NCBI GenBank assembly: GCA_937873435.1
Contig: CALMWM010000050.1
Location: forward strand, 1 to 11,552
Length of the DNA: 11,552 nt
Direction: 5' to 3'
Source: an uncultured Gallionellaceae bacterium
GTDB taxonomy: Bacteria; Pseudomonadota; Gammaproteobacteria; Burkholderiales; Sulfuricellaceae
The notes under the pieces are model-generated. The model did no database searches, was not told the origin of the DNA, and saw only the letters and a list, made by a program, of their open reading frames with translations. Below, piece by piece: positions 1 to 6,254 of the stretch (its first letter is position 1; every line of letters starts with the position of its first letter). Both the position numbers and the translations under genes were made by a program.

Positions 1-1355
1 CTTTACTGGTTCTGTTGCAGCGCGCGATCAAGTTGGAACCGTCAACGGTACTGCGCGAAGGCGGCGTAATCAATGATGGCTACGACTCGGAATTAGACGA
101 ATTGCGCGCCATCCAGAACAATTGCGGCGAATTCCTGGTGGCACTGGAAACCCGCGAACGCGCGCGTACCGGCATAACCACCTTGAAAGTCGAATACAAC
201 CGGGTACATGGTTTCTACATTGAGGTAACCCACGCCCAAGGCGGCAAGGTGCCGGACGACTACCGCCGCCGTCAGACACTAAAGAATGCCGAACGTTACA
301 TCACTCCAGAACTTAAAGCTTTCGAGGACAAGGCGCTGTCCGCCTCGGACCGTGCGCTGGCACGCGAGAAAATGCTTTATGAACAGTTGTTGGGCACACT
401 CCAGCCGCATATCACGTTATTGCAAGGAATCGCCGCGGCCATCGCCGAAACCGATGTGCTGGCAATGTTAGCGGAACGAGCCATAGCGCTAAATCTGGTT
501 GCCCCCGAATTCACCGAGGAAGCAGCCATCGAAATCGAAGGTGGCCGCCATCCAGTAGTAGAAAGCCAGATAGATAACTTCATCGCCAACGACGCCAAGC
601 TGTCGCGCACCCGCCAAATGTTACTCGTTACCGGCCCCAACATGGGCGGCAAATCGACCTACATGCGCCAGACCGCACTAATCGTACTCCTGGCCCACTG
701 CGGCAGCTTCGTGCCGGCAGACAAAGCCAGAATCGGGCCGGTAGACCAGATTTTCACCCGCATCGGCGCTTCCGACGACCTGGCAGGCGGTCGCTCGACC
801 TTCATGGTGGAAATGACCGAAACAGCCAGCATCCTGCACAACGCCACTGAACACAGCCTAGTGCTGCTCGATGAAATCGGGCGCGGCACCTCCACCTTCG
901 ACGGCCTCGCACTGGCATGGTCGATTGCGAGACAGCTCATAGAAAAAAACCGCAGCTATACGCTTTTCGCTACCCACTATTTCGAACTTACGCGACTGGC
1001 ACAGGAATTCAAACAGGTTGTCAACGTCCACCTTGACGCCGTTGAGCACCGCGACCACATCGTATTTCTGCATAGCGTCGAGGAAGGGCCTGCCAGCCAA
1101 AGCTATGGCCTGCAAGTCGCACAACTGGCAGGAGTTCCTGGCCATGTCATCCAGGCTGCCAGAAAACGCCTGGCACTACTGGAACAGCAAGGCATCGCCA
1201 ATGGCGTGCAAGGCGACCTTTTCAGCCCCCTGCCAGAACCAGAGGAAAGCCTGCCATCTCCAATAATTGAAGTATTGGCAGAAACAGATCCAGACGAACT
1301 CAGTCCAAAATCTGCTCTGGAACTGATCTATCGGCTAAAAAGAATGTTGCGCTGA
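1..1355 (+). CDS. mutS: DNA mismatch repair protein MutS, 3' part (5' end outside window)
   Basis: MutS binds base mismatches and small loops in the cytoplasm and uses ATP to recruit MutL. The reading frame is open from the left edge (first full codon at 3), so about the last 450 residues, roughly half the protein, are visible. They cover part of the core/clamp region, with the family block around KNAERYITPELK, and the whole ABC-type ATPase. Walker A GPNMGGKST is at 633-659, Walker B VLLDE at 861-875 followed by the GRGTST signature, and the ATHYFELT block lies near 970-990. Near the C-terminus QGDLF (1209-1223) fits the QxxLF beta-clamp-binding pattern, and the tail ends in a helix like the MutS tetramerisation segment. 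Nothing looks broken. The stop is followed by a poly-T run but no stable hairpin, so where the transcript ends is unclear. Identification is firm. Confidence 0.97.
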   Translation, partial: LLVLLQRAIKLEPSTVLREGGVINDGYDSELDELRAIQNNCGEFLVALETRERARTGITTLKVEYNRVHGFYIEVTHAQGGKVPDDYRRRQTLKNAERYITPELKAFEDKALSASDRALAREKMLYEQLLGTLQPHITLLQGIAAAIAETDVLAMLAERAIALNLVAPEFTEEAAIEIEGGRHPVVESQIDNFIANDAKLSRTRQMLLVTGPNMGGKSTYMRQTALIVLLAHCGSFVPADKARIGPVDQIFTRIGASDDLAGGRSTFMVEMTETASILHNATEHSLVLLDEIGRGTSTFDGLALAWSIARQLIEKNRSYTLFATHYFELTRLAQEFKQVVNVHLDAVEHRDHIVFLHSVEEGPASQSYGLQVAQLAGVPGHVIQAARKRLALLEQQGIANGVQGDLFSPLPEPEESLPSPIIEVLAETDPDELSPKSALELIYRLKRMLR

Positions 1356-1418
1356 AGCCTCATTTTTTTTAAGACACCGTAAAATACATGAGTAAGCACT
1401 AGAAATATTCTAAAGACA

Positions 1419-1427
1419 TGCTAAAAT
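1419..1427 (+). promoter_or_regulatory. Candidate extended -10 promoter for the lipoprotein gene
   Basis: TGCTAAAAT matches an extended -10 element (TGn plus a TATAAT-like hexamer). No good -35 lies 16-18 bases upstream, which extended -10 promoters can tolerate. Transcription would start near 1434 and give a leader of about 80 bases before the lipoprotein ATG. A weaker alternative is TTGCCG (1460-1465) with TATTGT (1484-1489) at 18-base spacing. No start has been mapped. Confidence 0.35.
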
Positions 1428-1433
1428 TCTGGA

Positions 1434-1451
1434 GTGCAGTTGGAACTGTAC
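1434..1451. repeat. Imperfect palindrome upstream of the lipoprotein gene
   Basis: GTGCAGTTGGAACTGTAC is a near-perfect 18-base dyad: eight bases on each side pair through a GG centre with one G-T wobble. It begins where transcription from the extended -10 would start. It could be an operator, or a small hairpin at the 5' end of the messenger. It has no downstream T-run, so it is not a terminator for mutS. Confidence 0.35.
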
Positions 1452-1516
1452 TTTAATGATTGCCGATTTCTACTGATTTTTATTATTGTAATTACTTTGT
1501 AAAGGGAACATACAAG

Positions 1517-1765
1517 ATGAAACACTCGCTCCTGCTTGCCGCTCTGTTGGCCGTTTCTTTGTCCGCTTGCGGCAAAAAAGAAGAAGCTGCTCCTGCACCC
1601 GCTCCGGCCCCGGCTGTTGAAGCTCCGGCTCCTGCACCGGCTCCTGAAGCTGCTGCTCCTGCACCGGCTGCTGACGCCGCTGCTCCTGCACCGGCTGCTG
1701 ACGCCGCCGCACCTGCTGCTGCACCGGCCGCTGACGCTGCTGCACCTGCTGGCGACAAGAAGTAA
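1517..1765 (+). CDS. Small Ala/Pro-rich repeat lipoprotein, unknown function
   Basis: This encodes 82 residues. I do not recognise a named family and give no function. The N-terminus is a clear lipoprotein signal: Lys2, a hydrophobic run at 4-15, then lipobox LSAC with Cys18 as the acylated residue. Gly at +2 makes outer-membrane sorting likely. The mature protein is about 65 residues: a short charged patch (GKKEE), a long low-complexity stretch of Ala and Pro with scattered Glu and Asp, and a GDKK end. It has no globular domain, so it is probably a disordered periplasmic tether or spacer. The ATG at 1517 is chosen because the signal peptide starts there and AAAGGGA sits about nine bases upstream; the longer frame from 1460 adds a non-signal leader. 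The gene stands alone and has its own terminator. Repeats make its length prone to change. Confidence 0.85.
   Translation: MKHSLLLAALLAVSLSACGKKEEAAPAPAPAPAVEAPAPAPAPEAAAPAPAADAAAPAPAADAAAPAAAPAADAAAPAGDKK
1652..1756 (+). repeat. Tandem repeats inside the lipoprotein gene
   Basis: Two identical 27-base copies (1652-1678 and 1679-1705) each encode AAPAPAADA. A diverged 33-base copy (1706-1738, AAPAAAPAADA) and a partial copy (1739-1756, AAPAGD) follow. All units are multiples of three, so gain or loss of a unit by slippage would change protein length without breaking the frame. Confidence 0.85.
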
Positions 1766-1777
1766 TTCTTGCTCGGC

Positions 1778-1808
1778 AAAAAAAGCCGGCCTTCTGGCCG
1801 GCTTTTTT
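1778..1808 (+). terminator. Intrinsic terminator after the lipoprotein gene
   Basis: A perfect seven-base-pair stem GCCGGCC/GGCCGGC closes a TTCT loop, with seven A before it and six T after it. It begins about a dozen bases after the lipoprotein stop. The flanking A-run means it could also work on the other strand. Confidence 0.92.
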
Positions 1809-1954
1809 ATTTTGAATGCGATGATTTTATTGAAAAATTTCGCTCATTCCCATTGACAAACCACACGCAACAGGCGGCGCACCACAGAAACCTTAAGCAT
1901 CCTGCCTATTTTGTGCAAAAAACCCTTACCCATTAATTTTCTCAAGAACGACAA

Positions 1955-1983
1955 TAGACAATTTTTTGCGAGTACGCTAGAAT
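1955..1983 (+). promoter_or_regulatory. Sigma70 promoter of the tRNA-Val gene
   Basis: The -35 is TAGACA (1955-1960), the spacer is exactly 17 bases, and the -10 is TAGAAT (1978-1983). A GC-rich stretch CTCGCG follows between -10 and the start, as in stable-RNA promoters under stringent control. Transcription would begin about 1990-1991, roughly ten bases before the mature tRNA. The bases between the previous terminator (ends 1808) and this promoter show nothing else I can support. Confidence 0.7.
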
Positions 1984-1999
1984 CTCGCGTTCTGAAATT

Positions 2000-2074
2000 G
2001 GGCGATTAACTCAGCGGTAGAGTGCCACCTTCACACGGTGGAAGCCAGTGGTTCGAACCCACTATCGCCCACCA
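2000..2074 (+). tRNA. tRNA-Val (anticodon CAC)
   Basis: The cloverleaf is complete. The acceptor stem GGGCGAT pairs with ATCGCCC, and the D stem ACTC pairs with GAGT. The anticodon stem CCACC/GGTGG holds loop TTCACAC with anticodon CAC at 2032-2034. The T stem AGTGG/CCACT holds loop TTCGAAC. The discriminator is A and the CCA end is encoded at 2072-2074. CAC reads the valine codon GUG. The length of 75 bases includes CCA. It has its own promoter and terminator, so it is a single-gene unit. Confidence 0.97.
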
Positions 2075-2077
2075 AAC

Positions 2078-2115
2078 AAAAAAAGCCCCGAAATCATGTC
2101 GGGGCTTTTTCTTTT
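2078..2115. terminator. Bidirectional terminator between tRNA-Val and the LysR gene
   Basis: The stem GCCCCGA (2085-2091) pairs with TCGGGGC (2099-2105) around a seven-base loop. An A-run before and a T-run after let it act on both strands. It ends the tRNA transcript on the plus strand and the regulator transcript on the minus strand, whose stop is about 40 bases away. Confidence 0.9.
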
Positions 2116-2152
2116 CCGTCTTTCCAACCCCTTTAAGCAAGGGGCTGGCGAA

Positions 2153-3088
2153 TCAGTCTCTTTTCGTTTCTGACAATCCACCCTCTTCCGTATTTGACGT
2201 TTTGAGACCGGCAGCAGCAAAATCCAAAAATGATTGCAGTAGTTTGGAGCGGAATTTCTCGTGTGCGTACACGAGAGAAAGCGGCCGCATCAAGCGGGGT
2301 TGCAGCGGCAGCGCCACCAAATCTCCAAGCTTCAACTCTTTGAGAATAGTGGCGCGCGATACGATGGCGATACCCAGTCCCGCCTCGACAGCTCCTTTCA
2401 AGGCCTCCGGGCTTCCCAACTCCATCACGATATGCAAATCCTCTGGATTGAGGCCGGAACGCCGAAAAAAATCATCCACGACCTCACGCGTCCCGGAACC
2501 CGCCTCACGACTAATATAGGGCAAGGTGGCCAATTGATCTGGAGTAGGCGAAGGCAACTTAGCCAAATTATGGTGCGGTGCGCAAATCGCAACCAGTTCG
2601 TCCTCGCAACACACTTGTGCTTCCAGGCTCGGATGGTGAGACGGCGCCTCAATCAGGCCAATATCGAGGGTATGGTCGGCCACCCTCGATTCAACGGTTT
2701 CGGAGTTCGCCACCGTCAACCGCGTCTGCACCTGAGGATATTTCGACTTGAAATCACCCAACAATCTCGGCAGCATATATTCGGCAATGGTGGTGCTGGC
2801 TCCAATCAACAGGATGCCACTGACATCGCCGGTCATTTCCATCAAGCGGGTTTCCATCTCGCTTGAGAGATTAAGGATGCGCTCAGCATATTCCATCGCC
2901 AACCGCCCAGCCGGGGTCAGTGTGATCTTGCTGTGACTGCGTTCGAACAGTCGCGTATTAAAGTGCTCTTCCAGTTGTTTCACCTGAAAGGTGACAGCAG
3001 GCTGCGTCATGAACAATAATTCTGCCGCCTTGGTAAAGCTAAGTTGTTTTGCAACCGTATAAAAAACCTGAAGACGACGATCTGCCAT
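2153..3088 (-). CDS. LysR-family transcriptional regulator, CysL-like
   Basis: This is a 311-residue regulator of normal LysR length. The winged helix-turn-helix occupies about residues 1-60, with the family pattern LSFTKAAELLFMTQPAVTFQVKQLE and the LTPAG turn at 57-61. A linker helix follows, then a periplasmic-binding-like effector domain from about residue 90. GASTTIAEYMLP (96-107) and SREAGSGTR resemble the group that includes Bacillus CysL, which controls sulfite reductase genes; that resemblance does not fix the effector or targets here. No sulfur genes lie in the window. The ATG has a GGA-containing site about nine bases upstream. Divergent lplT is the obvious first candidate target, along with its own gene, since LysR regulators often act on divergent neighbours. 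That link is inference only. Confidence 0.93.
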   Translation of the reverse strand: MADRRLQVFYTVAKQLSFTKAAELLFMTQPAVTFQVKQLEEHFNTRLFERSHSKITLTPAGRLAMEYAERILNLSSEMETRLMEMTGDVSGILLIGASTTIAEYMLPRLLGDFKSKYPQVQTRLTVANSETVESRVADHTLDIGLIEAPSHHPSLEAQVCCEDELVAICAPHHNLAKLPSPTPDQLATLPYISREAGSGTREVVDDFFRRSGLNPEDLHIVMELGSPEALKGAVEAGLGIAIVSRATILKELKLGDLVALPLQPRLMRPLSLVYAHEKFRSKLLQSFLDFAAAGLKTSNTEEGGLSETKRD

Positions 3089-3117
3089 AATTAATCCAAT
3101 GGTGTCAATTAAATTTT

Positions 3118-3146
3118 TTTATATTTAACCACAATTTGCGCGGCAA
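3118..3146 (-). promoter_or_regulatory. Candidate sigma70 promoter of the LysR gene
   Basis: On the minus strand, TTGCCG (3146-3141) and TATAAA (3123-3118) are separated by exactly 17 bases. The start would be near 3111, leaving a short leader of about 22 bases. An AT-rich imperfect dyad (TTAAT at 3091-3095, ATTAA at 3108-3112) covers that leader and could be an autoregulatory site. No equally good promoter for lplT was found. Confidence 0.45.
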
Positions 3147-3222
3147 GTGTATCAAAAATCGCCGTGGCAGGGATGCTGGATTTCGTGTTATAAAGCGACT
3201 GGCTAAACAACTCCCATCACGG

Positions 3223-4485
3223 ATGAATCGCGGTTTTTATATCATTCTGGCAGCACAATTCTTTTCTGCCTTGGCTGACAATGCACTACTGATCGCCGCA
3301 ATTGCCACGTTACGCGAGATGCACGCTCCGCTTGAGTACGAGCCATTGCTCAAGCTCTTTTTTACCGTTTCCTATGTTGCACTGGCCGCCTTTGTAGGTG
3401 CGTTTGCCGATTCGATGCCAAAAGGCCGTGTAATGTTCATCAGCAACGCCATCAAGATCGGTGGCTGCCTGATGATGTTCATGGGGGTTCACCCCCTATT
3501 CGCCTATGCCGTTGTCGGGCTAGGTGCTGCAGCCTATTCACCGGCCAAATATGGCATTCTTACCGAACTGCTGCCCCATCGCCTGCTGGTTGTCGCCAAC
3601 GGCTGGATCGAGGGTCTGACAGTCATCGCAATTATTGTCGGCACTGCGGTGGGCGGACTGCTGGTCAAGCCGGATATCGCCCAAACGCTACTTTCTTTCG
3701 ATTTTCCACTTATTGACACGGGAATCGATACCATCCCGGAAATGAGCATCTGCATCATCGGTGCGATATACATCGCCGCCGCGCTTTTCAACCTGTATAT
3801 CCCCGATACCGGCGTAGATCATCGCATGTTGAAAAAGAATCCGTTATATCTCATCCATGATTTCAACCACAGCCTGATGCTTCTGTGGCGCGACAAGCTC
3901 GGTCAAATTTCTCTCGCCGTCACTACGCTATTCTGGGGAGCGGGTGCGACATTGCAGTTTATTGTACTCAAGTGGGCGGAAGCAGCGCTACACCTCGATC
4001 TTTCCAAGGCCAGCATGTTGCAAGGCGTAGTAGCCGTTGGCGTCGGTGTGGGTGCAGCTCTGGCGGCGAGAATGGTCACCATGCGTAAATCGGTCAAAGT
4101 GATTCCACTCGGCATCATAATGGGGCTGATTGTCATTGCCATGAATTTTGTCCATGATATTGAACTGGCAGCTGTATTGCTGGTTGGTATTGGCGCACTA
4201 TCCGGATTTTTTGTCGTGCCGATGAACGCACTCCTCCAGCATCGCGGTCACATTTTGATGGGCGCTGGGCATTCCATTGCAGTGCAAAACTTCAACGAGA
4301 ACCTGTCGATTTTGTTCATGACAGGATTTTACTCTTTGCTGATCTATCTGAATTTTTCGATCTACGCCATCATTACCCTATTCGGGATATTCGTCAGCGG
4401 CAGCATGTACTTGGTCAAACGCCGGCACGATTTGAATCAGCACCAGTTCGACTCGGTCAGTCTGCTCGATGATAGCAGACACTAG
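3223..4485 (+). CDS. lplT: Lysophospholipid transporter LplT (MFS)
   Basis: LplT is an inner-membrane major facilitator protein. In E. coli it flips lysophospholipids inward so that Aas can re-acylate them. This 420-residue protein (E. coli about 397) is hydrophobic throughout and carries the family blocks: AQFFSALADNALL near residues 11-23, ADSMPKGRV (62-70) in the place of MFS motif A, AAYSPAKYGIL (103-113), LFWGAG, GFFVVPMNALLQ (328-339) and GAGHSIAVQNFNEN (347-360). I chose the ATG at 3223 because the conserved sequence begins there. An in-frame TTG at 3136 would add 29 charged, non-conserved residues and has no ribosome site. No aas-like acyltransferase gene adjoins it here, unlike in E. 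coli. It is divergent from the LysR gene and convergent with guaA. Identification is strong; substrate specificity is inferred from family. Confidence 0.92.
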   Translation: MNRGFYIILAAQFFSALADNALLIAAIATLREMHAPLEYEPLLKLFFTVSYVALAAFVGAFADSMPKGRVMFISNAIKIGGCLMMFMGVHPLFAYAVVGLGAAAYSPAKYGILTELLPHRLLVVANGWIEGLTVIAIIVGTAVGGLLVKPDIAQTLLSFDFPLIDTGIDTIPEMSICIIGAIYIAAALFNLYIPDTGVDHRMLKKNPLYLIHDFNHSLMLLWRDKLGQISLAVTTLFWGAGATLQFIVLKWAEAALHLDLSKASMLQGVVAVGVGVGAALAARMVTMRKSVKVIPLGIIMGLIVIAMNFVHDIELAAVLLVGIGALSGFFVVPMNALLQHRGHILMGAGHSIAVQNFNENLSILFMTGFYSLLIYLNFSIYAIITLFGIFVSGSMYLVKRRHDLNQHQFDSVSLLDDSRH

Positions 4486-4561
4486 ATTGGGGCCATCGCG
4501 CAAACCGATCTCGCCCCCCTAGCTCTACGTAAACAAGTACGCCAAAGCAGATTCATAACAT

Positions 4562-4590
4562 AAAAAGCCCTGCATTTACAGAGCTTTTTA
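4562..4590. terminator. Bidirectional terminator between lplT and guaA
   Basis: AAAAAGC(c)CTG pairs with CAG(a)GCTTTTT around a six-base loop, with one internal mismatch. The A-run and T-run flank a GC core, so it can end lplT on the plus strand and guaA on the minus strand. It lies about 75 bases after the lplT stop and 45 after the guaA stop. Confidence 0.8.
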
Positions 4591-4632
4591 TGATTATTCG
4601 CCAGTTGTTACCAGCGGTTGCTTAACCCCCAA

Positions 4633-6198
4633 TCACTCCCACTCGATGGTTGCCGGCGGTTTTCCGCTGATGTCGTACACTACGCGGTTGATACCCCTAA
4701 TTTCATTGATGATGCGGTTGGATACCTTACCCAGTAGCGTGTAGGGCAGCTCCGCCCAATGTGCGGTCATGAAATCCTGGGTCTGCACAGCACGCAGGGC
4801 CACTACGTAGTCGTAGGTTCGCCCGTCACCCATGACCCCAACGGATTTGACCGGCAGGAATACGGCGAAAGCTTGCGAGGTTTTTTCGTACCAACCGGCA
4901 GCGCGCAGTTCCTCTATGAAAATGGCATCGGCATGGCGCAGCAGCTCGGCGTATTCGCGTTTCACTTCACCGAGTATGCGCACCCCTAGACCAGGGCCAG
5001 GGAAAGGATGGCGGTAGACCATGTCGTGTGGCAGACCGAGGGCGACGCCTAATTCGCGTACTTCATCCTTGAACAGTTCGCGCAATGGTTCCAGGAGCTT
5101 GAGGTGCAGCGTTTCCGGCAGCCCGCCGACGTTATGGTGCGACTTGATGGCGTGGGCCTTCTTGGTCTTGGCGCCAGCGGATTCGATGACGTCCGGGTAG
5201 ATGGTTCCCTGCGCCAACCATTTGGCATTAGGGAGCTTGGCCGATTCACGCTGGAATACTTCGACAAACTCGCGCCCGATAATTTTGCGTTTTTGCTCCG
5301 GTTCGGTAACACCGGTAAGGTTTCCCATGAATTCCGCACTGGCATCGACATGAATGACCTTCACGCCCAAATTTTGGGCGAATGTTTCCATCACCTGCTC
5401 AGCCTCATTCAAGCGAAGCAGGCCATTATCAACGAAAACACAGGTAAGTTGCGTACCGATAGCACGGTGCAGTAGCGCCGCTACCACAGACGAATCCACC
5501 CCTCCCGACAAGCCCAGGATCACTTCATCCGTGCCGACTTCAGAGCGAATTCTGCCGATGGCCTCTTCCACATAGTCCGGCATATTCCAATCCGAGCCGC
5601 AGTTGCAAATGTCATGGACGAAGCGGGCGAGAATCGCCTTGCCTTGTAGGGTGTGCGTGACTTCTGGGTGGAATTGCAGGGCGAAAAACTTACGCGCTTC
5701 ATCAGCCATGCCTGCGATGGGCGTGGCAGCGTTGGAACAAATCACCTTGAAGCCGGACGGCATTTCCGTGACCTTGTCGCCGTGGCTCATCCATACATCC
5801 AATAGGCCATATCCCTCCTCGTTGGCGCTATCCTGAATATCCCGCAACAACATGGAATGGCCTTGAGCACGCACTTCAGCATAGCCAAATTCACGCTTGG
5901 CGGCATTTTCCACCTTGCCGCCAAGTTGTGCCGCCATAGTCTGCATACCGTAGCAAATGCCCAGCACCGGCACGCCGAGGCTGAACACCACGTCCGGAGC
6001 ACGCGGCGTTTCCTCGTCGTAGACCGACGACGGCCCACCTGAGAGGATAATGCCTTGCGGCTTGAAATCGCGAATGAACTGTTCGCTAACGTCGTGGGAA
6101 TGGAGTTCGCAGTAAACGCTACATTCGCGTACCCGACGGGCGATCAACTGGGTGTACTGTGAACCGAAATCGAGGATGAGGATTTTCTGGTGACTCAT
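4633..6198 (-). CDS. guaA: GMP synthase (glutamine-hydrolysing)
   Basis: GuaA converts XMP to GMP in the cytoplasm with ATP and ammonia from glutamine, the last step of guanine nucleotide synthesis. The protein has 521 residues (E. coli 525). The N-terminal class I glutaminase has the catalytic triad Cys82 (GICYGMQ), His177 and Glu179 (FHPEVTH). The ATP pyrophosphatase domain has the P-loop SGGVDSS at 231-237, and the C-terminal dimerisation domain ends in the usual KPPATIEWE. The ATG at 6198 is chosen. A TTG three codons upstream would start almost on top of the purine-rich AGGGT element that is the only visible ribosome site, although that site is slightly far (about 12 bases) from the ATG. 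It lies 56 bases downstream of guaB, separated from it by a terminator-like hairpin that may limit its expression. No separate promoter fits after that hairpin. Confidence 0.98.
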   Translation of the reverse strand: MSHQKILILDFGSQYTQLIARRVRECSVYCELHSHDVSEQFIRDFKPQGIILSGGPSSVYDEETPRAPDVVFSLGVPVLGICYGMQTMAAQLGGKVENAAKREFGYAEVRAQGHSMLLRDIQDSANEEGYGLLDVWMSHGDKVTEMPSGFKVICSNAATPIAGMADEARKFFALQFHPEVTHTLQGKAILARFVHDICNCGSDWNMPDYVEEAIGRIRSEVGTDEVILGLSGGVDSSVVAALLHRAIGTQLTCVFVDNGLLRLNEAEQVMETFAQNLGVKVIHVDASAEFMGNLTGVTEPEQKRKIIGREFVEVFQRESAKLPNAKWLAQGTIYPDVIESAGAKTKKAHAIKSHHNVGGLPETLHLKLLEPLRELFKDEVRELGVALGLPHDMVYRHPFPGPGLGVRILGEVKREYAELLRHADAIFIEELRAAGWYEKTSQAFAVFLPVKSVGVMGDGRTYDYVVALRAVQTQDFMTAHWAELPYTLLGKVSNRIINEIRGINRVVYDISGKPPATIEWE

Positions 6199-6212
6199 GT
6201 TTGGCAAGACCC

Positions 6213-6240
6213 TAAAAAAAGAAAGGCGCCGCGAGGCGCC
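6213..6240 (-). terminator. Terminator-like hairpin between guaB and guaA (possible attenuator)
   Basis: Read on the minus strand, GGCGCC (6240-6235), loop TCGC and GGCGCC (6230-6225) form a six-pair all-GC stem. It is followed by TTT, C and seven T (6224-6214). It lies 15 bases after the guaB stop and ends about 15 bases before the guaA ATG. Since no promoter can fit between it and guaA, it is probably a partial terminator within a guaBA transcript. The other reading is that guaA has a promoter inside guaB. Confidence 0.8.
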
Positions 6241-6254
6241 CCTCTTAAGGACAA

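Noticed and set aside
1492..1779. Long Ala/Gly-rich open frame on the minus strand opposite the lipoprotein gene, and another in a second minus frame
   Set aside because: Both are mirrors of the GC-rich Ala/Pro repeats on the plus strand. They have no ribosome site or recognisable domain, and the plus-strand gene has signal peptide, ribosome site and terminator.
1853..1858. Perfect TTGACA upstream of the tRNA promoter, as a possible small-RNA promoter
   Set aside because: No -10-like hexamer is found at 16-18 bases, and no hairpin plus T-run lies before the tRNA promoter.
2022..2519. 165-residue plus-strand open frame starting inside the tRNA
   Set aside because: It begins within the tRNA, crosses the terminator and runs antisense to the LysR gene. 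The composition is not protein-like.
2261..2866. 201-residue plus-strand open frame opposite the LysR gene
   Set aside because: It is a shadow of the LysR coding region, without ribosome site or known domain.
3136..3222. TTG-initiated 29-residue N-terminal extension of LplT
   Set aside because: The extension is charged, unlike the family, and has no ribosome site. The conserved protein begins at the ATG at 3223.
6199..6207. TTG start for GuaA three codons upstream
   Set aside because: It would lie only about three bases from the only purine-rich ribosome site. The ATG at 6198 fits better.
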